Source: Ensifer sp. LC163 (GTDB taxonomy: Bacteria; Pseudomonadota; Alphaproteobacteria; Rhizobiales; Rhizobiaceae). From it: a stretch of DNA of 64,000 nt. The stretch's first letter is position 1, and each line of letters opens with the position of its first letter. The stretch lies in NCBI RefSeq assembly GCF_001695855.1, contig NZ_MBSS01000066.1:62001-126000 (forward strand). Direction: 5' to 3'. Below, piece by piece: positions 33,092 to 42,216 of this stretch. The notes beneath the pieces are model-generated. The model saw only the letters and a list, made by a program, of their open reading frames with translations, made no database searches and was not told where the DNA came from. Position numbers and translations under genes: made by a program.

Positions 33092-36000
33092 ATGGCGGCA
33101 CGCCAGCGTATCATTCCCGTTCGACGAGAATACAATCGCTGGGTCGCCGACCAGACGCTTGAAGACTATGCGCTGCGCTTCACGGCCAAGAGTGCGCGGC
33201 GCTTTTCCTCCGGGCGCATTTCGCAGACCGCGATCGGCGCGATCTCGTTCCTGGCGCTGGAGGCGATCGGCGGCGCCATCACCATGTCCTACGGCACGAC
33301 CAACGCCATCGTCGCCATTCTGATCGCCAGCCTGATGATCCTGACGGTCGGCCTGCCGATCAGCCGCTACGCGATCCGCCACGGCGTCGATATCGACCTT
33401 CTGACCCGTGGCGCAAGCTTCGGTTACATCGGCTCGACGCTGACCTCGCTGATCTATGCCAGCTTCACCTTCATCCTCTTTGCGATCGAGGCCTCAATCA
33501 TGTCTGGGGCGCTCGAGCTTGCGCTCGGCATGCCGCTTTGGGTCGGCTACATCGTCAGCGCGGCCGTCGTCATCCCGCTCGTCACCCACGGCGTGCGCCT
33601 CATCAGCAAGTTCCAGTTGATCACCCAGCCCTTCTGGATCGTGCTCAACGTCCTGCCCTTCGTCTTCATCGCCTTTGCCGACTGGGAGAAGGTCGGCATC
33701 TGGCTCGCCTATGCCGGCATCCATCATGCGTCCGGACCGCCGGGCACGCTCGCGCCCTTCGACCTCATCGAGTTCGGGGCCGCCTCCGCGGTGATCTTCG
33801 CGCTGATGGCGCAGATCGGCGAGCAGGTCGACTTCCTGCGCTTTCTGCCGCCGGACGGCCAGCGCAAACTGCATCATCGCATCGCCGTCTTCCTGGCCGG
33901 TTCCGGCTGGGTTCTGGTCGGTGCGCCAAAGCTTTTGGCCGGCTCCTTTCTCGTCGTGCTCGCCCTCTCATCCGGCGTTCCGTCGACGCGGGCCGCGGAC
34001 CCGGCACAGATGTACTACACCGCCTTCGGCTACATGATCCCGTCTGAGACGGCCGCCCTCCTGCTGATGGTCGCTTTCGTCGTCGTCTCGCAGTTGAAGA
34101 TCAACGTCATGAACGCCTATGCCGGGTCGCTCGCCTGGTCCAATTTCTTCTCCCGCCTCACCCACAGCCATCCCGGCCGTGTCGTGTGGCTGGTGTTCAA
34201 TGTGGCTATCGCGCTGCTCTTGATGGAGCTCGGCATCTACCGGCTGCTCGAGGAGACGCTCGGCGTCTTCTCCATCATTGCGATGGCCTGGCTCTGCACC
34301 ATTTCGGCCGATCTCTTCGTCAACAAACCGCTCGGTCTCTCTCCGCCCGGCATCGAGTTCAAGCGCGCCCATCTCTACGATATCAATCCTGTCGGGCTCG
34401 GCGCCATGGCGCTCTCGGCAACGATCGCGCTGACGGCGCATTTCGGCGCCTTCGGCGCCATCGCCGCATCGCTTGCGCCTTACATCGCCCTGATCGTCGC
34501 CTTCATCGCCTCGCCGCTGATCGCCTGGGCGACCGGCGGCAAATATTATCTCGCCCGCAAGCCGAGAAAGAGCTGGGCGAGAGAGAGCGAGATCACCTGC
34601 TCGATCTGCGAGCATCCCTTCGAGCCGGAGGACATGGCCTGGTGTCCCGCCTATGCCGCACCGATCTGCTCGCTCTGTTGCTCGCTCGACAGCCGCTGCC
34701 ACGACATGTGCAAGCCGAAGGCGCGGTTCAATGCGCAGGTGGCAACGGTCGCGCACGCCCTTTTGCCTGAAACGGTGACCGCCAAGCTGGCGACGCGGCT
34801 CGGTCGTTACGCCATTTCGGCTGTGCTCTCGATCGCAGGCATAGGTCTGATCCTGGCGATGATCGCACACCAGACAGGCAACGCCTCGCCGGAAACCGCT
34901 GTAGTCGTCGAGCGAACGATTGCCGTCGTCTTCTTTGTCTTTGCCGTGCTTGCCGGCATCGTCTGCTGGTTCTATGTGCTTGCTCACGACAGCCGCGTGG
35001 TCGCCGAGGAAGAATCATCGCGACAGAACACGCTGCTCCTGAAGGAAATCGCCGCGCACAAGAAGACCGATGCGGCCCTGCAGCAGGCAAAAGAGACTGC
35101 CGAGGCGGCCAATCGCGCCAAAAGCCGCTATGTCGTCGGCCTCAGCCATGAGCTGCGGACGCCGCTCAACGCGGTGCTGGGTTACGCGCAGGTGCTCGAG
35201 CGCGACGAAACGATCCCGCCGGCGCGACAGGGCGCGATCAAGGTGATCAGGCGCAGCGCCGACCACCTCTCCGGCCTCATCGACGGGCTTCTCGATATTT
35301 CCAAGATCGAGGCCGGCAAGCTGCAGGTCTATTCCAACGAGATCAACATTCACGACTTCCTCGATCAGGTCGTCGAGATGTTCCGCCCGCAGGCGCAAGC
35401 GAAAGGCATCGCCTTCGAACATCGGCGTGCTGCCGCCTTGCCGCGCTACGTCAAGACCGACGAAAAACGGCTGCGCCAGATCCTCGTCAATCTGCTGTCC
35501 AATGCGCTGAAGTTCACCGAACGCGGCGAGATCCGCTTCGACATCGACTATCGCAGCCAGGTCGCGACGTTCACGATCAGTGACAGCGGCCGCGGCATCG
35601 CCGAGAAGGACCTGCCGCGCATCTTCGATCCGTTCCAGCGCGGCGAAGCGGAGCACCTCGGCAGCATGCCGGGCTTGGGCCTCGGATTGACCATCACCCG
35701 TTTGCTGACCCAGACGCTTGGTGGCGAAATATCCGTGACCAGCGAGCCGAACAAGGGCACGACCTTCAAGGTCCGGCTGATGCTTTCCGCCGTCGATCGG
35801 CCGGCGCCGCTGGTGGCGGTGCGCCGGATCACATCCTATCTCGGCCCGCGGCGCACGATCATGGTCGTCGACGACAACGCCGACCACCGCGACCTGATGC
35901 GCGAAATTCTCACACCCATGGACTTCACCGTGCTTGCAGCCGAAAGCGGCAAGCAATGCCTTGCGATGGTTGAGGCGCTGGCGCCGGACATCTTCCTGGT

Positions 36001-36478
36001 CGACATCTCCATGCCTGATATGAACGGTTGGGAACTCGTCGACAGACTGCGCAGAGGCGGGCAGACGGCGCCGATCATCATGCTTTCCGCCAATATCGGC
36101 GACGGCTCGACCACCGGCGCCCTTGTCGGTCACAACGATACGCTCGCCAAACCCTTCGGTGTCGGCCAACTCGCCGACAAGCTCGCCGTTCAGCTCGGCC
36201 TCACCTTTGTCCATGAGGGCGACGCGTTCGAGGAACCGAGGGCTGTAAAGGCGGGTGCCATGACGTTGCCCGGTCAGCACCATGTCGAGGAGTTGATCCG
36301 GCTCGGCGAGATCGGCTACGTCAGAGGCATCGAGGCCAAGCTGAGGGAAATCGCCCTGGAACCGGAACATCAGCTCTTCGTCGATGCAGCCCGCGCCTAT
36401 GTCCAGGCCTTCGACCTCTCGGGCTACGATGCCTTCCTGAGGGAAAAAGCGGAGAATGGAGCCGTCACCCGTGGTTGA
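33092..36478 (+). CDS. Hybrid sensor histidine kinase with an N-terminal NCS1-type permease domain
   Basis: A 1128-aa membrane kinase. Residues about 45-490 resemble an NCS1 nucleobase/allantoin permease with about 12 membrane segments (early YALRFTAKSARRFS, then GTTNAIVAILIASLMI). A cluster of eight cysteines follows (503, 506, 518, 526, 529, 530, 536, 540), likely a zinc or redox knuckle. Two more membrane segments (about 572-592 and 610-632) and a coiled coil lead to the kinase: His686 in SHELRTPLN, an N-box near 800, and GLGLGL near 862. A receiver domain with Asp971 follows, then a 90-residue tail. GAGG lies four bases before the ATG. Its stop lies inside the start of the LuxR-type regulator gene. 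Its place beside urtABCDE suggests sensing of urea or a purine breakdown product; this is inference. Confidence 0.88.
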   Translation: MAARQRIIPVRREYNRWVADQTLEDYALRFTAKSARRFSSGRISQTAIGAISFLALEAIGGAITMSYGTTNAIVAILIASLMILTVGLPISRYAIRHGVDIDLLTRGASFGYIGSTLTSLIYASFTFILFAIEASIMSGALELALGMPLWVGYIVSAAVVIPLVTHGVRLISKFQLITQPFWIVLNVLPFVFIAFADWEKVGIWLAYAGIHHASGPPGTLAPFDLIEFGAASAVIFALMAQIGEQVDFLRFLPPDGQRKLHHRIAVFLAGSGWVLVGAPKLLAGSFLVVLALSSGVPSTRAADPAQMYYTAFGYMIPSETAALLLMVAFVVVSQLKINVMNAYAGSLAWSNFFSRLTHSHPGRVVWLVFNVAIALLLMELGIYRLLEETLGVFSIIAMAWLCTISADLFVNKPLGLSPPGIEFKRAHLYDINPVGLGAMALSATIALTAHFGAFGAIAASLAPYIALIVAFIASPLIAWATGGKYYLARKPRKSWARESEITCSICEHPFEPEDMAWCPAYAAPICSLCCSLDSRCHDMCKPKARFNAQVATVAHALLPETVTAKLATRLGRYAISAVLSIAGIGLILAMIAHQTGNASPETAVVVERTIAVVFFVFAVLAGIVCWFYVLAHDSRVVAEEESSRQNTLLLKEIAAHKKTDAALQQAKETAEAANRAKSRYVVGLSHELRTPLNAVLGYAQVLERDETIPPARQGAIKVIRRSADHLSGLIDGLLDISKIEAGKLQVYSNEINIHDFLDQVVEMFRPQAQAKGIAFEHRRAAALPRYVKTDEKRLRQILVNLLSNALKFTERGEIRFDIDYRSQVATFTISDSGRGIAEKDLPRIFDPFQRGEAEHLGSMPGLGLGLTITRLLTQTLGGEISVTSEPNKGTTFKVRLMLSAVDRPAPLVAVRRITSYLGPRRTIMVVDDNADHRDLMREILTPMDFTVLAAESGKQCLAMVEALAPDIFLVDISMPDMNGWELVDRLRRGGQTAPIIMLSANIGDGSTTGALVGHNDTLAKPFGVGQLADKLAVQLGLTFVHEGDAFEEPRAVKAGAMTLPGQHHVEELIRLGEIGYVRGIEAKLREIALEPEHQLFVDAARAYVQAFDLSGYDAFLREKAENGAVTRG

Positions 36479-37391
36479 GACTTACGCTCGTCGCGACATC
36501 GTGCTGCTGGTGGACGATTCTCCCGAAGCGCTCGGTTTTCTGACCGAAGCGCTGGAGCAGTCGGGCTTCTCCGTGCTGATCGCCACTTCGGGCCATGCCG
36601 CCCTATCGATTGCCGAGCGGATCACGCCCGACGTCATTCTGCTGGACGCGGTCATGCCCGGCATGGACGGGTTCGAAACCTGCCTGAGACTGAAGGCCAA
36701 CGCATCCGTCGGCCAAACGCCGGTGCTGTTCATGACCGGGCTGACGGAGACCGAGCATGTGGTTCATGCACTCGAGGCCGGTGGCGTCGACTACCTGACA
36801 AAGCCGATCAACATCGATGAGCTGAGGGCTCGCATCCGCGTTCACCTCTCCAACGCCCGCTCGGCGCAAAGCGCGCGCGTCGCGCTCGATGCCGCCGGGC
36901 GCCATCTGCTCGCCGTGCGCTCGGATGGCGGTGTTCGCTGGTCGACACCGCAGGCAGCTCGCCTCGTCAACGCCGCAACCGGCAGCGACGAGGGCCTCGC
37001 GACGATCGCACACCGTATCGCCGCCTGGCTGGAGAAGACCGGAGCCGGCGGCAAGCGGGAGAATAGTTTTACTCTGGAAGAACCCGGGCAATCCGGACTG
37101 CAGATCTCGTTTCTCGGCGCGATCGGCGCCAACGAGTATCTCTTCCGCCTGACGGCCGAAAGCCGACGGAGCGACGACGAGATGCTGCGGCAGCATTTCG
37201 CGCTGACCCAACGCGAATCCGAAGTGCTGCTCTGGATCGCCAAGGGGAAATCCAACCGCGATATCGGCGAGATCCTCGGCTTGAGTTCGCGCACCGTCAC
37301 CAAGCATCTCGAACAGATCTATGTGAAGCTCGGCGTCGAAAACCGCGCCTCGGCCGCGGTCAAGGCGACACAGGTCCTGCACGGGATTTAG
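36456..37391 (+). CDS. LuxR-type response regulator, partner of the permease-fused kinase
   Basis: A 311-aa regulator with an N-terminal receiver domain (VLLVDDSPEA; phospho-acceptor Asp64 in LLDAVMPGMDG; TKPINIDEL) and a C-terminal LuxR/FixJ helix-turn-helix (FALTQRESEVLLWIAKGKSN at about 248-267, then IGEILGLSSRTVTKHLEQIY). A 100-residue middle region (about 130-230) is unassigned and may be a degenerate sensor domain. The gene overlaps the kinase gene by 23 bases, so the proteins are made together. It probably controls urtABCDE, whose promoter carries spaced TACGT sites. Confidence 0.92.
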   Translation: MEPSPVVETYARRDIVLLVDDSPEALGFLTEALEQSGFSVLIATSGHAALSIAERITPDVILLDAVMPGMDGFETCLRLKANASVGQTPVLFMTGLTETEHVVHALEAGGVDYLTKPINIDELRARIRVHLSNARSAQSARVALDAAGRHLLAVRSDGGVRWSTPQAARLVNAATGSDEGLATIAHRIAAWLEKTGAGGKRENSFTLEEPGQSGLQISFLGAIGANEYLFRLTAESRRSDDEMLRQHFALTQRESEVLLWIAKGKSNRDIGEILGLSSRTVTKHLEQIYVKLGVENRASAAVKATQVLHGI

Positions 37392-37547
37392 CCGGCGACA
37401 ACCCCTTGCCGCTTCCGGGAAGAAGCAGGCGGCGGCGATGCCACGCGCGCCGCCCATGCTTTCGGGCCCCCGTTGTGCTGGCCGTTTCCGCGTCCGCCTG
37501 GCGCGCGAGAAGGGCGGTTAAGGCGCCTGAAAAGCCGGAGAGCGATC

Positions 37548-37573
37548 GGGATCACCTTGCCGCTGGTGATCCC
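37548..37573 (+). terminator. Terminator-like hairpin after the response regulator
   Basis: GGGATCACC and GGTGATCCC form a perfect 9-bp stem with an 8-base loop, followed by GGCCTTTCC. It lies in the 229-base gap between the regulator and the small secreted protein gene. Confidence 0.55.
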
Positions 37574-37620
37574 GGCCTTTCCTGGTGTACCATCGCGGGC
37601 TCTGAACGGAGGGTTGCGAC

Positions 37621-38121
37621 ATGCTGCGATGGCTAGTGCTTGCCGCCGCGACGACATCACTCGCCGGCGGCGCGCGAGCGGATGAAGGCGCGTTCCTGAA
37701 ATCGCTTCAAGGCAGTTGGACGGGCGAAGGAACAGTCAGGATCCGCGCCCACATGTCGCCGATCAACGTCTCCTGCAACTTCGATTCTCAGTCCGAAGGG
37801 CTGGCGCTGTCGATGGAAGGCGTGTGCCGCGGCTTGATCCTGATTTCACGCTCCATCGATGCCAAGCTCCGGTTCAGCGGGTCGAAATACAGCGGATCCT
37901 ACCTCGGGCCACGGGGAGGACGGGCGGGCCTGAGCGGTAAGCGCCGCGGCAACGCCATCAACCTCACTATTCGTTGGGCAAAGGAAGTCAACGGTGACCG
38001 CAGCGCCAACCTGACGCTGCAGAAGGTGGGGGTGAACGGGATGCGGCTGACCACGGTCGACGTCGATCCGGCATCCGGCGACAAGGTCGTCACCAGCGAG
38101 ATCAACCTGCACCGCAAGTGA
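37621..38121 (+). CDS. Small exported protein, unknown function
   Basis: A 166-aa protein with a signal peptide (MLRWLVLAAATTSLAGGARA, cleavage after about residue 20). The mature part has a lone SLQGSWTGEGTVRIR segment, two cysteines (in VSCNFD and GVCRGL) that may form a disulfide, and a beta-rich pattern, which recalls small calycin-like periplasmic domains. I do not recognise the family with certainty. GGAGGGTTGCGAC precedes the ATG, so the gene is real. It converges with the SDR gene. Confidence 0.72.
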   Translation: MLRWLVLAAATTSLAGGARADEGAFLKSLQGSWTGEGTVRIRAHMSPINVSCNFDSQSEGLALSMEGVCRGLILISRSIDAKLRFSGSKYSGSYLGPRGGRAGLSGKRRGNAINLTIRWAKEVNGDRSANLTLQKVGVNGMRLTTVDVDPASGDKVVTSEINLHRK

Positions 38122-38166
38122 CGCGGTCGTACGCATTGCTATTGAGGCAGAGCCGCGTGGCCTGGC

Positions 38167-38943
38167 TTAGGGATGATGCAGGACGCTCAGCCCACCGTCG
38201 ACGGTCAGGCACGTGGCGTTGATGAAGGTGCATTCGTCGGACACCAGGAAGAGCGCGGCGCGGGCGATTTCATCAGCTGTTGCGATCCGTCCGCCGGGAT
38301 GCAGCTTCATCGTTTCCGCCTCGGCGGCGACCGGGTCCGGAAAGCTGTTCCAGTATTCGACGGCCTTCTGCGTCAGAACGTAACCCGGGGCAAGCGCGTT
38401 CACCCGGATCCCTCTGGAGGCATATTCGATCCCGAGCGACTTGGTCATGCCGAGAAGCGCATGCTTCGCCACCGGATAGGGAAATGTATGCGGGATGATC
38501 GTGAAGGCGTGCGTCGAGGCAATGTTGAGGATGACGCCGCCGCCCTCCTCGATCATGCCGGGCAGGATGGCGCGGCTGCAGTTCCACGCACCCTTGAGAT
38601 TGACGTCGAAGCAGCGCTGCCAGTCCGCATCGCTCAAGGCCAGCGGTTCTGCAAAGACGTTGATACCGGCATTGTTGACGAGCGCGTTCGGCCTGCCGAT
38701 GGTGTTTTCGGCCTGGCGGATGGCGCCGGCGATTGCATCGACATCGGTAATATCGGCCGTCGTCGATGCAAGCGTGCCGCCTTCAGCTCTGAGCCTTGCC
38801 GTCTCCCTATCGAGCAGAGGCCCGTCGCGATCGATCAGAAAGAGGCTCGCCCCCTCCTTCAGGAACGCCTCGGCCATGGCGAGACCGATGCCCTGGGCTG
38901 CCCCGGTGATGACGATGCGCTTTCCAGCTAGCCGCTTGCTCAT
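38167..38943 (-). CDS. SDR family dehydrogenase, probably sugar 1-dehydrogenase
   Basis: A 258-aa classical short-chain dehydrogenase. The cofactor motif TGAAQGIG lies at 13-20, with catalytic Ser143, Tyr156 and Lys160 (YPVAK). GGGAGG lies before the ATG at 38943; the longer frame overlaps the dehydratase gene and is rejected. It follows the galactonate dehydratase gene in the same operon, so oxidation of D-galactose or L-arabinose to the lactone is the likely step. A role later in the pathway, or on another sugar acid, is not excluded. Confidence 0.85.
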   Translation of the reverse strand: MSKRLAGKRIVITGAAQGIGLAMAEAFLKEGASLFLIDRDGPLLDRETARLRAEGGTLASTTADITDVDAIAGAIRQAENTIGRPNALVNNAGINVFAEPLALSDADWQRCFDVNLKGAWNCSRAILPGMIEEGGGVILNIASTHAFTIIPHTFPYPVAKHALLGMTKSLGIEYASRGIRVNALAPGYVLTQKAVEYWNSFPDPVAAEAETMKLHPGGRIATADEIARAALFLVSDECTFINATCLTVDGGLSVLHHP

Positions 38944-38981
38944 ATTTTCCGCCTCCCTCAGCCGATGATCCCGCGCAGCCG

Positions 38982-40130
38982 TCACCACTCGGCGACGCTG
39001 CCGTCCTCATGGCGCCAGATCGGATTGCGCCAGCGGTGACCCTCTTTGGCGCGCTCGATGACATAGGCCTCGTCGACCTCGACGCCGAGGCCGGGCCCTT
39101 GCGGGATCGAGACAAAGCCGTCCTCATAGTGGAAGACGTCCTTGTTGGAGACGTAGTCGAGAATGTCGTTGGCCTCGTTGTAGTGAATGCCGAGGCTCTG
39201 CTCCTGGATGAAGGCGTTGTAGCTGACGGCGTCGATCTGCAGGCAGGCGGCAAGCGCGATCGGGCCGAGCGGGCAATGCGGCGCCAGCGCCACGTCATAG
39301 GCCTCGGCCATGGCGGCGATCTTGCGGCATTCGGTGATGCCGCCGGCATGGGAAAGATCCGGCTGGATGATGTCGACATAGCCGTCCGCAAGCACCGACT
39401 TGAAATCCCAGCGGGAATAGAGGCGCTCACCAAGCGCGATCGGCGTCGAGCAATGGTTGGCGATTTCCTTCAGCGCCTCGCGGTTTTCCGAAAGCACCGG
39501 CTCCTCGATGAACATCAGCTTGAACTGCTCGAGCTCCTTGGCCAGCACCTTGGCCATCGGCCGGTGGACCCGGCCGTGGAAGTCGACGCCGATACCGATG
39601 TTCGGGCCGATCGCATCGCGGATGGTACCGATGGTCTCCACCGCCTTGTCGATCTTCTCGTTGGTGTCGACGATCTGCAGTTCCTCGCAGCCGTTGAGCT
39701 TGATCGCCTTGAAACCGCGCGCCACAACGTCCTTGGCGTTGCGGGCGACGTCGCTCGGGCGGTCGCCGCCGATCCAGGAATACACCTTGATCTTGTCGCG
39801 GCACTGTCCGCCAAGCAGGGAGTGTACGGGCTGGCCCAGCGCCTTGCCCTTGATGTCCCAAAGCGCTTGGTCGATGCCGGCAAGCGCGCTCATGTGAATG
39901 GCGCCGCCGCGGTAGAAACCGCCGCGGTACATCACGTTCCAGTGGTCCTCGATCAGGAACGGATCCTTGCCGACGAGGTAGTCGGAAAGCTCGTGCACTG
40001 CCGCCTCGACCGTCAGCGCCCGTCCTTCGACGACAGGCTCACCCCAGCCGACGATGCCTTCGTCGGTCTCCACCTTGAGAAACAGCCAGCGCGGCGGGAC
40101 GATATAGGTCGTGAGCTTGGTGATCTTCAT
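38982..40130 (-). CDS. dgoD: D-galactonate dehydratase
   Basis: A 382-aa enolase-superfamily enzyme, equal in length to E. coli DgoD and with the same N-terminus pattern (MKITKLTTY...[14 protein letters not shown]). It removes water from D-galactonate to give 2-keto-3-deoxygalactonate. Metal ligands and catalytic bases are recognisable: [21 protein letters not shown] and the late [10 protein letters not shown] histidine. The open frame begins 14 codons earlier, but DgoD homology starts at 40130. Neither start has a strong ribosome-binding site. It lies between its GntR regulator gene and the SDR gene, all on the minus strand. Confidence 0.9.
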   Translation of the reverse strand: MKITKLTTYIVPPRWLFLKVETDEGIVGWGEPVVEGRALTVEAAVHELSDYLVGKDPFLIEDHWNVMYRGGFYRGGAIHMSALAGIDQALWDIKGKALGQPVHSLLGGQCRDKIKVYSWIGGDRPSDVARNAKDVVARGFKAIKLNGCEELQIVDTNEKIDKAVETIGTIRDAIGPNIGIGVDFHGRVHRPMAKVLAKELEQFKLMFIEEPVLSENREALKEIANHCSTPIALGERLYSRWDFKSVLADGYVDIIQPDLSHAGGITECRKIAAMAEAYDVALAPHCPLGPIALAACLQIDAVSYNAFIQEQSLGIHYNEANDILDYVSNKDVFHYEDGFVSIPQGPGLGVEVDEAYVIERAKEGHRWRNPIWRHEDGSVAEW

Positions 40131-40201
40131 GGGTTGATGTCCAGTTCGGTGGGGATGAGTTGTCGCGATCAACCGTGGCAGGCGGATCGCGATCGGGAAC
40201 G

Positions 40202-40963
40202 TTAGAAAGCGGATTTCACGGGGCGATGTTGCTGGACCGCCGTCGCCAGGTCGCGTGCGGCGAGATTCAGCATACGCGTCGAGCAGTCGCGCGCGGCCGC
40301 CTTGTCGCGCATGCGCAGTGCCTCGACCAGTTCACGATGGATGTCGATAGCCTCGTCGCGCCGCTCGGCGGCTTCGTTGGAGGCATGCAGCGAAAACTTG
40401 AGCGCCGCCTGGATGATACCGACGAGCTGCAGGAAAACCTGGTTATGGCTGGCCTTGAGCAGGCAGGTGTGGAAGGCAACGTCGGCATCGGTGAAGCCGG
40501 CAATATCGCGCTCGCCGTCACGCATTGCCTGCCAGGCCCGCTCGAGATCGGCGATTTCCTGGACGGTCGCACGCTCGGCGGCGAATTCGGCCGCAACCGG
40601 CTCGATCGCCCGGCGCGCTTCCAGGATGCAGTTCAACAGGTCGAATTCGAAGATGCGTTCGCCGATCCACTCGAGCACCTGCGCATCGAGGATGTTCCAC
40701 TCATCCTTGCCGCAAACGATAGTGCCGACACGCGAACGGCCACGCACCATGCCCTTCGATTCGAGGATCTTCAGCGATTCCCGGATAACCGTCCGGCTGA
40801 CGCCGTAACGCTCGCAGAGATCGTTTTCCCGCGGCAGATAGGAGCCGACCGGAAAGATATCGGCGCAGATGTCGGAGGCGATGGTCCGCGTCACGTTCTT
40901 CTGGACACGCGGCCGGCGTTGCACTTGCTCCTCTGCCGCGCCCTGCGGCTCCTGTCCTTCCAT
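40202..40963 (-). CDS. GntR/FadR family transcriptional regulator (DgoR-like)
   Basis: A 253-aa regulator. The N-terminal winged helix ([20 protein letters not shown], about 42-61) is followed by an all-helical FCD effector domain. In E. coli a related protein, DgoR, represses galactonate genes and is released by galactonate, so a similar role is likely here. GGAG lies six bases before the ATG at 40963; an ATG at 40969 and a GTG at 40975 are alternatives. The divergent region toward the transporter genes carries ATCATCATA/TATGATGAT half-sites, a good candidate operator. Confidence 0.88.
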   Translation of the reverse strand: MEGQEPQGAAEEQVQRRPRVQKNVTRTIASDICADIFPVGSYLPRENDLCERYGVSRTVIRESLKILESKGMVRGRSRVGTIVCGKDEWNILDAQVLEWIGERIFEFDLLNCILEARRAIEPVAAEFAAERATVQEIADLERAWQAMRDGERDIAGFTDADVAFHTCLLKASHNQVFLQLVGIIQAALKFSLHASNEAAERRDEAIDIHRELVEALRMRDKAAARDCSTRMLNLAARDLATAVQQHRPVKSAF

Positions 40964-41075
40964 CTGCATCTCCACCCATCCCTTCAGTTCCGCCGACGCC
41001 TTTACCCCATATCACCTTCCCTCGCGACAGGGATCAGGGAGGCGCTTCGGCAATGGTTATACATCACTATCTCAA

Positions 41076-41121
41076 TCATCATACAATGGCAATTGACGGA
41101 TATGATGATTCATCATACACA
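41076..41121 (+). promoter_or_regulatory. Promoter and GntR-type operator before the AraFGH operon
   Basis: TATGATGATTCATCATA (41101-41117) is a perfect palindrome, and a further half-site ATCATCATA (41076-41084) faces it. TTGACG (41093-41098) sits 17 bases before TACACA (41116-41121), so the palindrome fills the -35/-10 spacer. A repressor bound here would block polymerase. The GntR regulator at 40202-40963 is divergent and the obvious candidate. Confidence 0.65.
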
Positions 41122-41162
41122 AATGAGAACTGCAGGAGGCAGTTTCACCAGGGAGAGAAATC

Positions 41163-42146
41163 ATGCGCTTCTTCAAGGCCGCCATCTTGGCTGGCACCGT
41201 CGCCGTATTCGCCGCAACGTCCGCCTTCGCCGCCGACGTCAAGATCGGCTTCATCGTCAAGCAGCCCGAGGAACCGTGGTTCCAGGATGAATGGAAGTTC
41301 GCCGACGTCGCCGCCAAGGAAAAGGGCTTCACGCTGGTCAAGATCGGCGCGGAAGATGGCGAGAAAGTTCAATCGGCGATCGACAATCTCGGCGCACAGG
41401 GCGCGCAGGGCTTCATCATCTGCACGCCTGATGTCAAGCTCGGCCCGGGCATCATCGCCAAGGCAGCCGCCAACGACCTCAAGCTGATGACCGTCGACGA
41501 CCGCCTCGTCAACGCCGATGGCAGCCCGATCGAAGACGTGCCGCATATGGGCATTTCCGCCACCAAGATCGGCGAAGCCGTCGGTCAGTCGATCGTCGAC
41601 GAGATCAAGAAGCGTGGTTGGGACATGAAGGACGTCGGCGCGATCCGCGTTTCCTACGACCAGCTGCCGACCGCCGTCGACCGCGTCGAAGGCGCGCTCT
41701 CGGTCTTGAAGGCAAACGGCTTCGCGGAAGCCAACATCTTCGACGCACCGCAGGCAAAAACCGATACGGAAGCAGCCCTCAACGCCTCGACCGTCGTTCT
41801 CAACAAGAATGCCGGCATCAAGAAGTGGGTCGCCGTCGGCCTCAATGACGAAGCGGTCCTCGGCGCCGTGCGCGCCACCGAAAGCGTCGGCATTGCCGCC
41901 GACAGCATGATCAGCGTCGGCATCGGCGGTGCGGACTCGGCCATCAACGAGTTCAAGAAGCCCGCCGCAACCGGCTTCTTCGGTACCGTGATCATCTCGC
42001 CGAAGCGCCACGGCTATGAGACCGCGCTCAACATGTATGAGTGGGTAGCCAACGCCAAGGAGCCGGAAAAGCTGACGCTGACCGCCGGCCAGGTTGCCCT
42101 GCGTGATACCTACGAGGCGGTTCGCAAGGACCTCGGCATCGAATAA
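41163..42146 (+). CDS. araF: L-arabinose/galactose-type ABC transporter binding protein AraF
   Basis: A 327-aa periplasmic protein of the AraF family with a signal peptide (cleavage after the SAFA at about 20-23). The mature start DVKIGFIVKQPEEPWFQDEW and the ligand-site region VGLNDEAVLGAVRATE are typical. AraF binds L-arabinose and also D-galactose and D-fucose, which fits the galactonate genes next door. GGGAGAGAAATC precedes the ATG. A GC-rich hairpin at 42169-42193 separates it from the ATPase gene. Confidence 0.9.
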   Translation: MRFFKAAILAGTVAVFAATSAFAADVKIGFIVKQPEEPWFQDEWKFADVAAKEKGFTLVKIGAEDGEKVQSAIDNLGAQGAQGFIICTPDVKLGPGIIAKAAANDLKLMTVDDRLVNADGSPIEDVPHMGISATKIGEAVGQSIVDEIKKRGWDMKDVGAIRVSYDQLPTAVDRVEGALSVLKANGFAEANIFDAPQAKTDTEAALNASTVVLNKNAGIKKWVAVGLNDEAVLGAVRATESVGIAADSMISVGIGGADSAINEFKKPAATGFFGTVIISPKRHGYETALNMYEWVANAKEPEKLTLTAGQVALRDTYEAVRKDLGIE

Positions 42147-42168
42147 TCGTCGTCATCGATGACTTTGA

Positions 42169-42193
42169 GCCCGGCGGTTTATCATCGCCGGGC
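42169..42193 (+). terminator. Hairpin between araF and araG
   Basis: GCCCGGCG and CGCCGGGC form a perfect 8-bp stem around a 9-base loop. No T-run follows, so it is probably an attenuator or 3'-end stabiliser that raises binding-protein mRNA over the ATPase and permease. Confidence 0.55.
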
Positions 42194-42216
42194 GCCCCAT
42201 TCCCGGAGCGCCGCAG

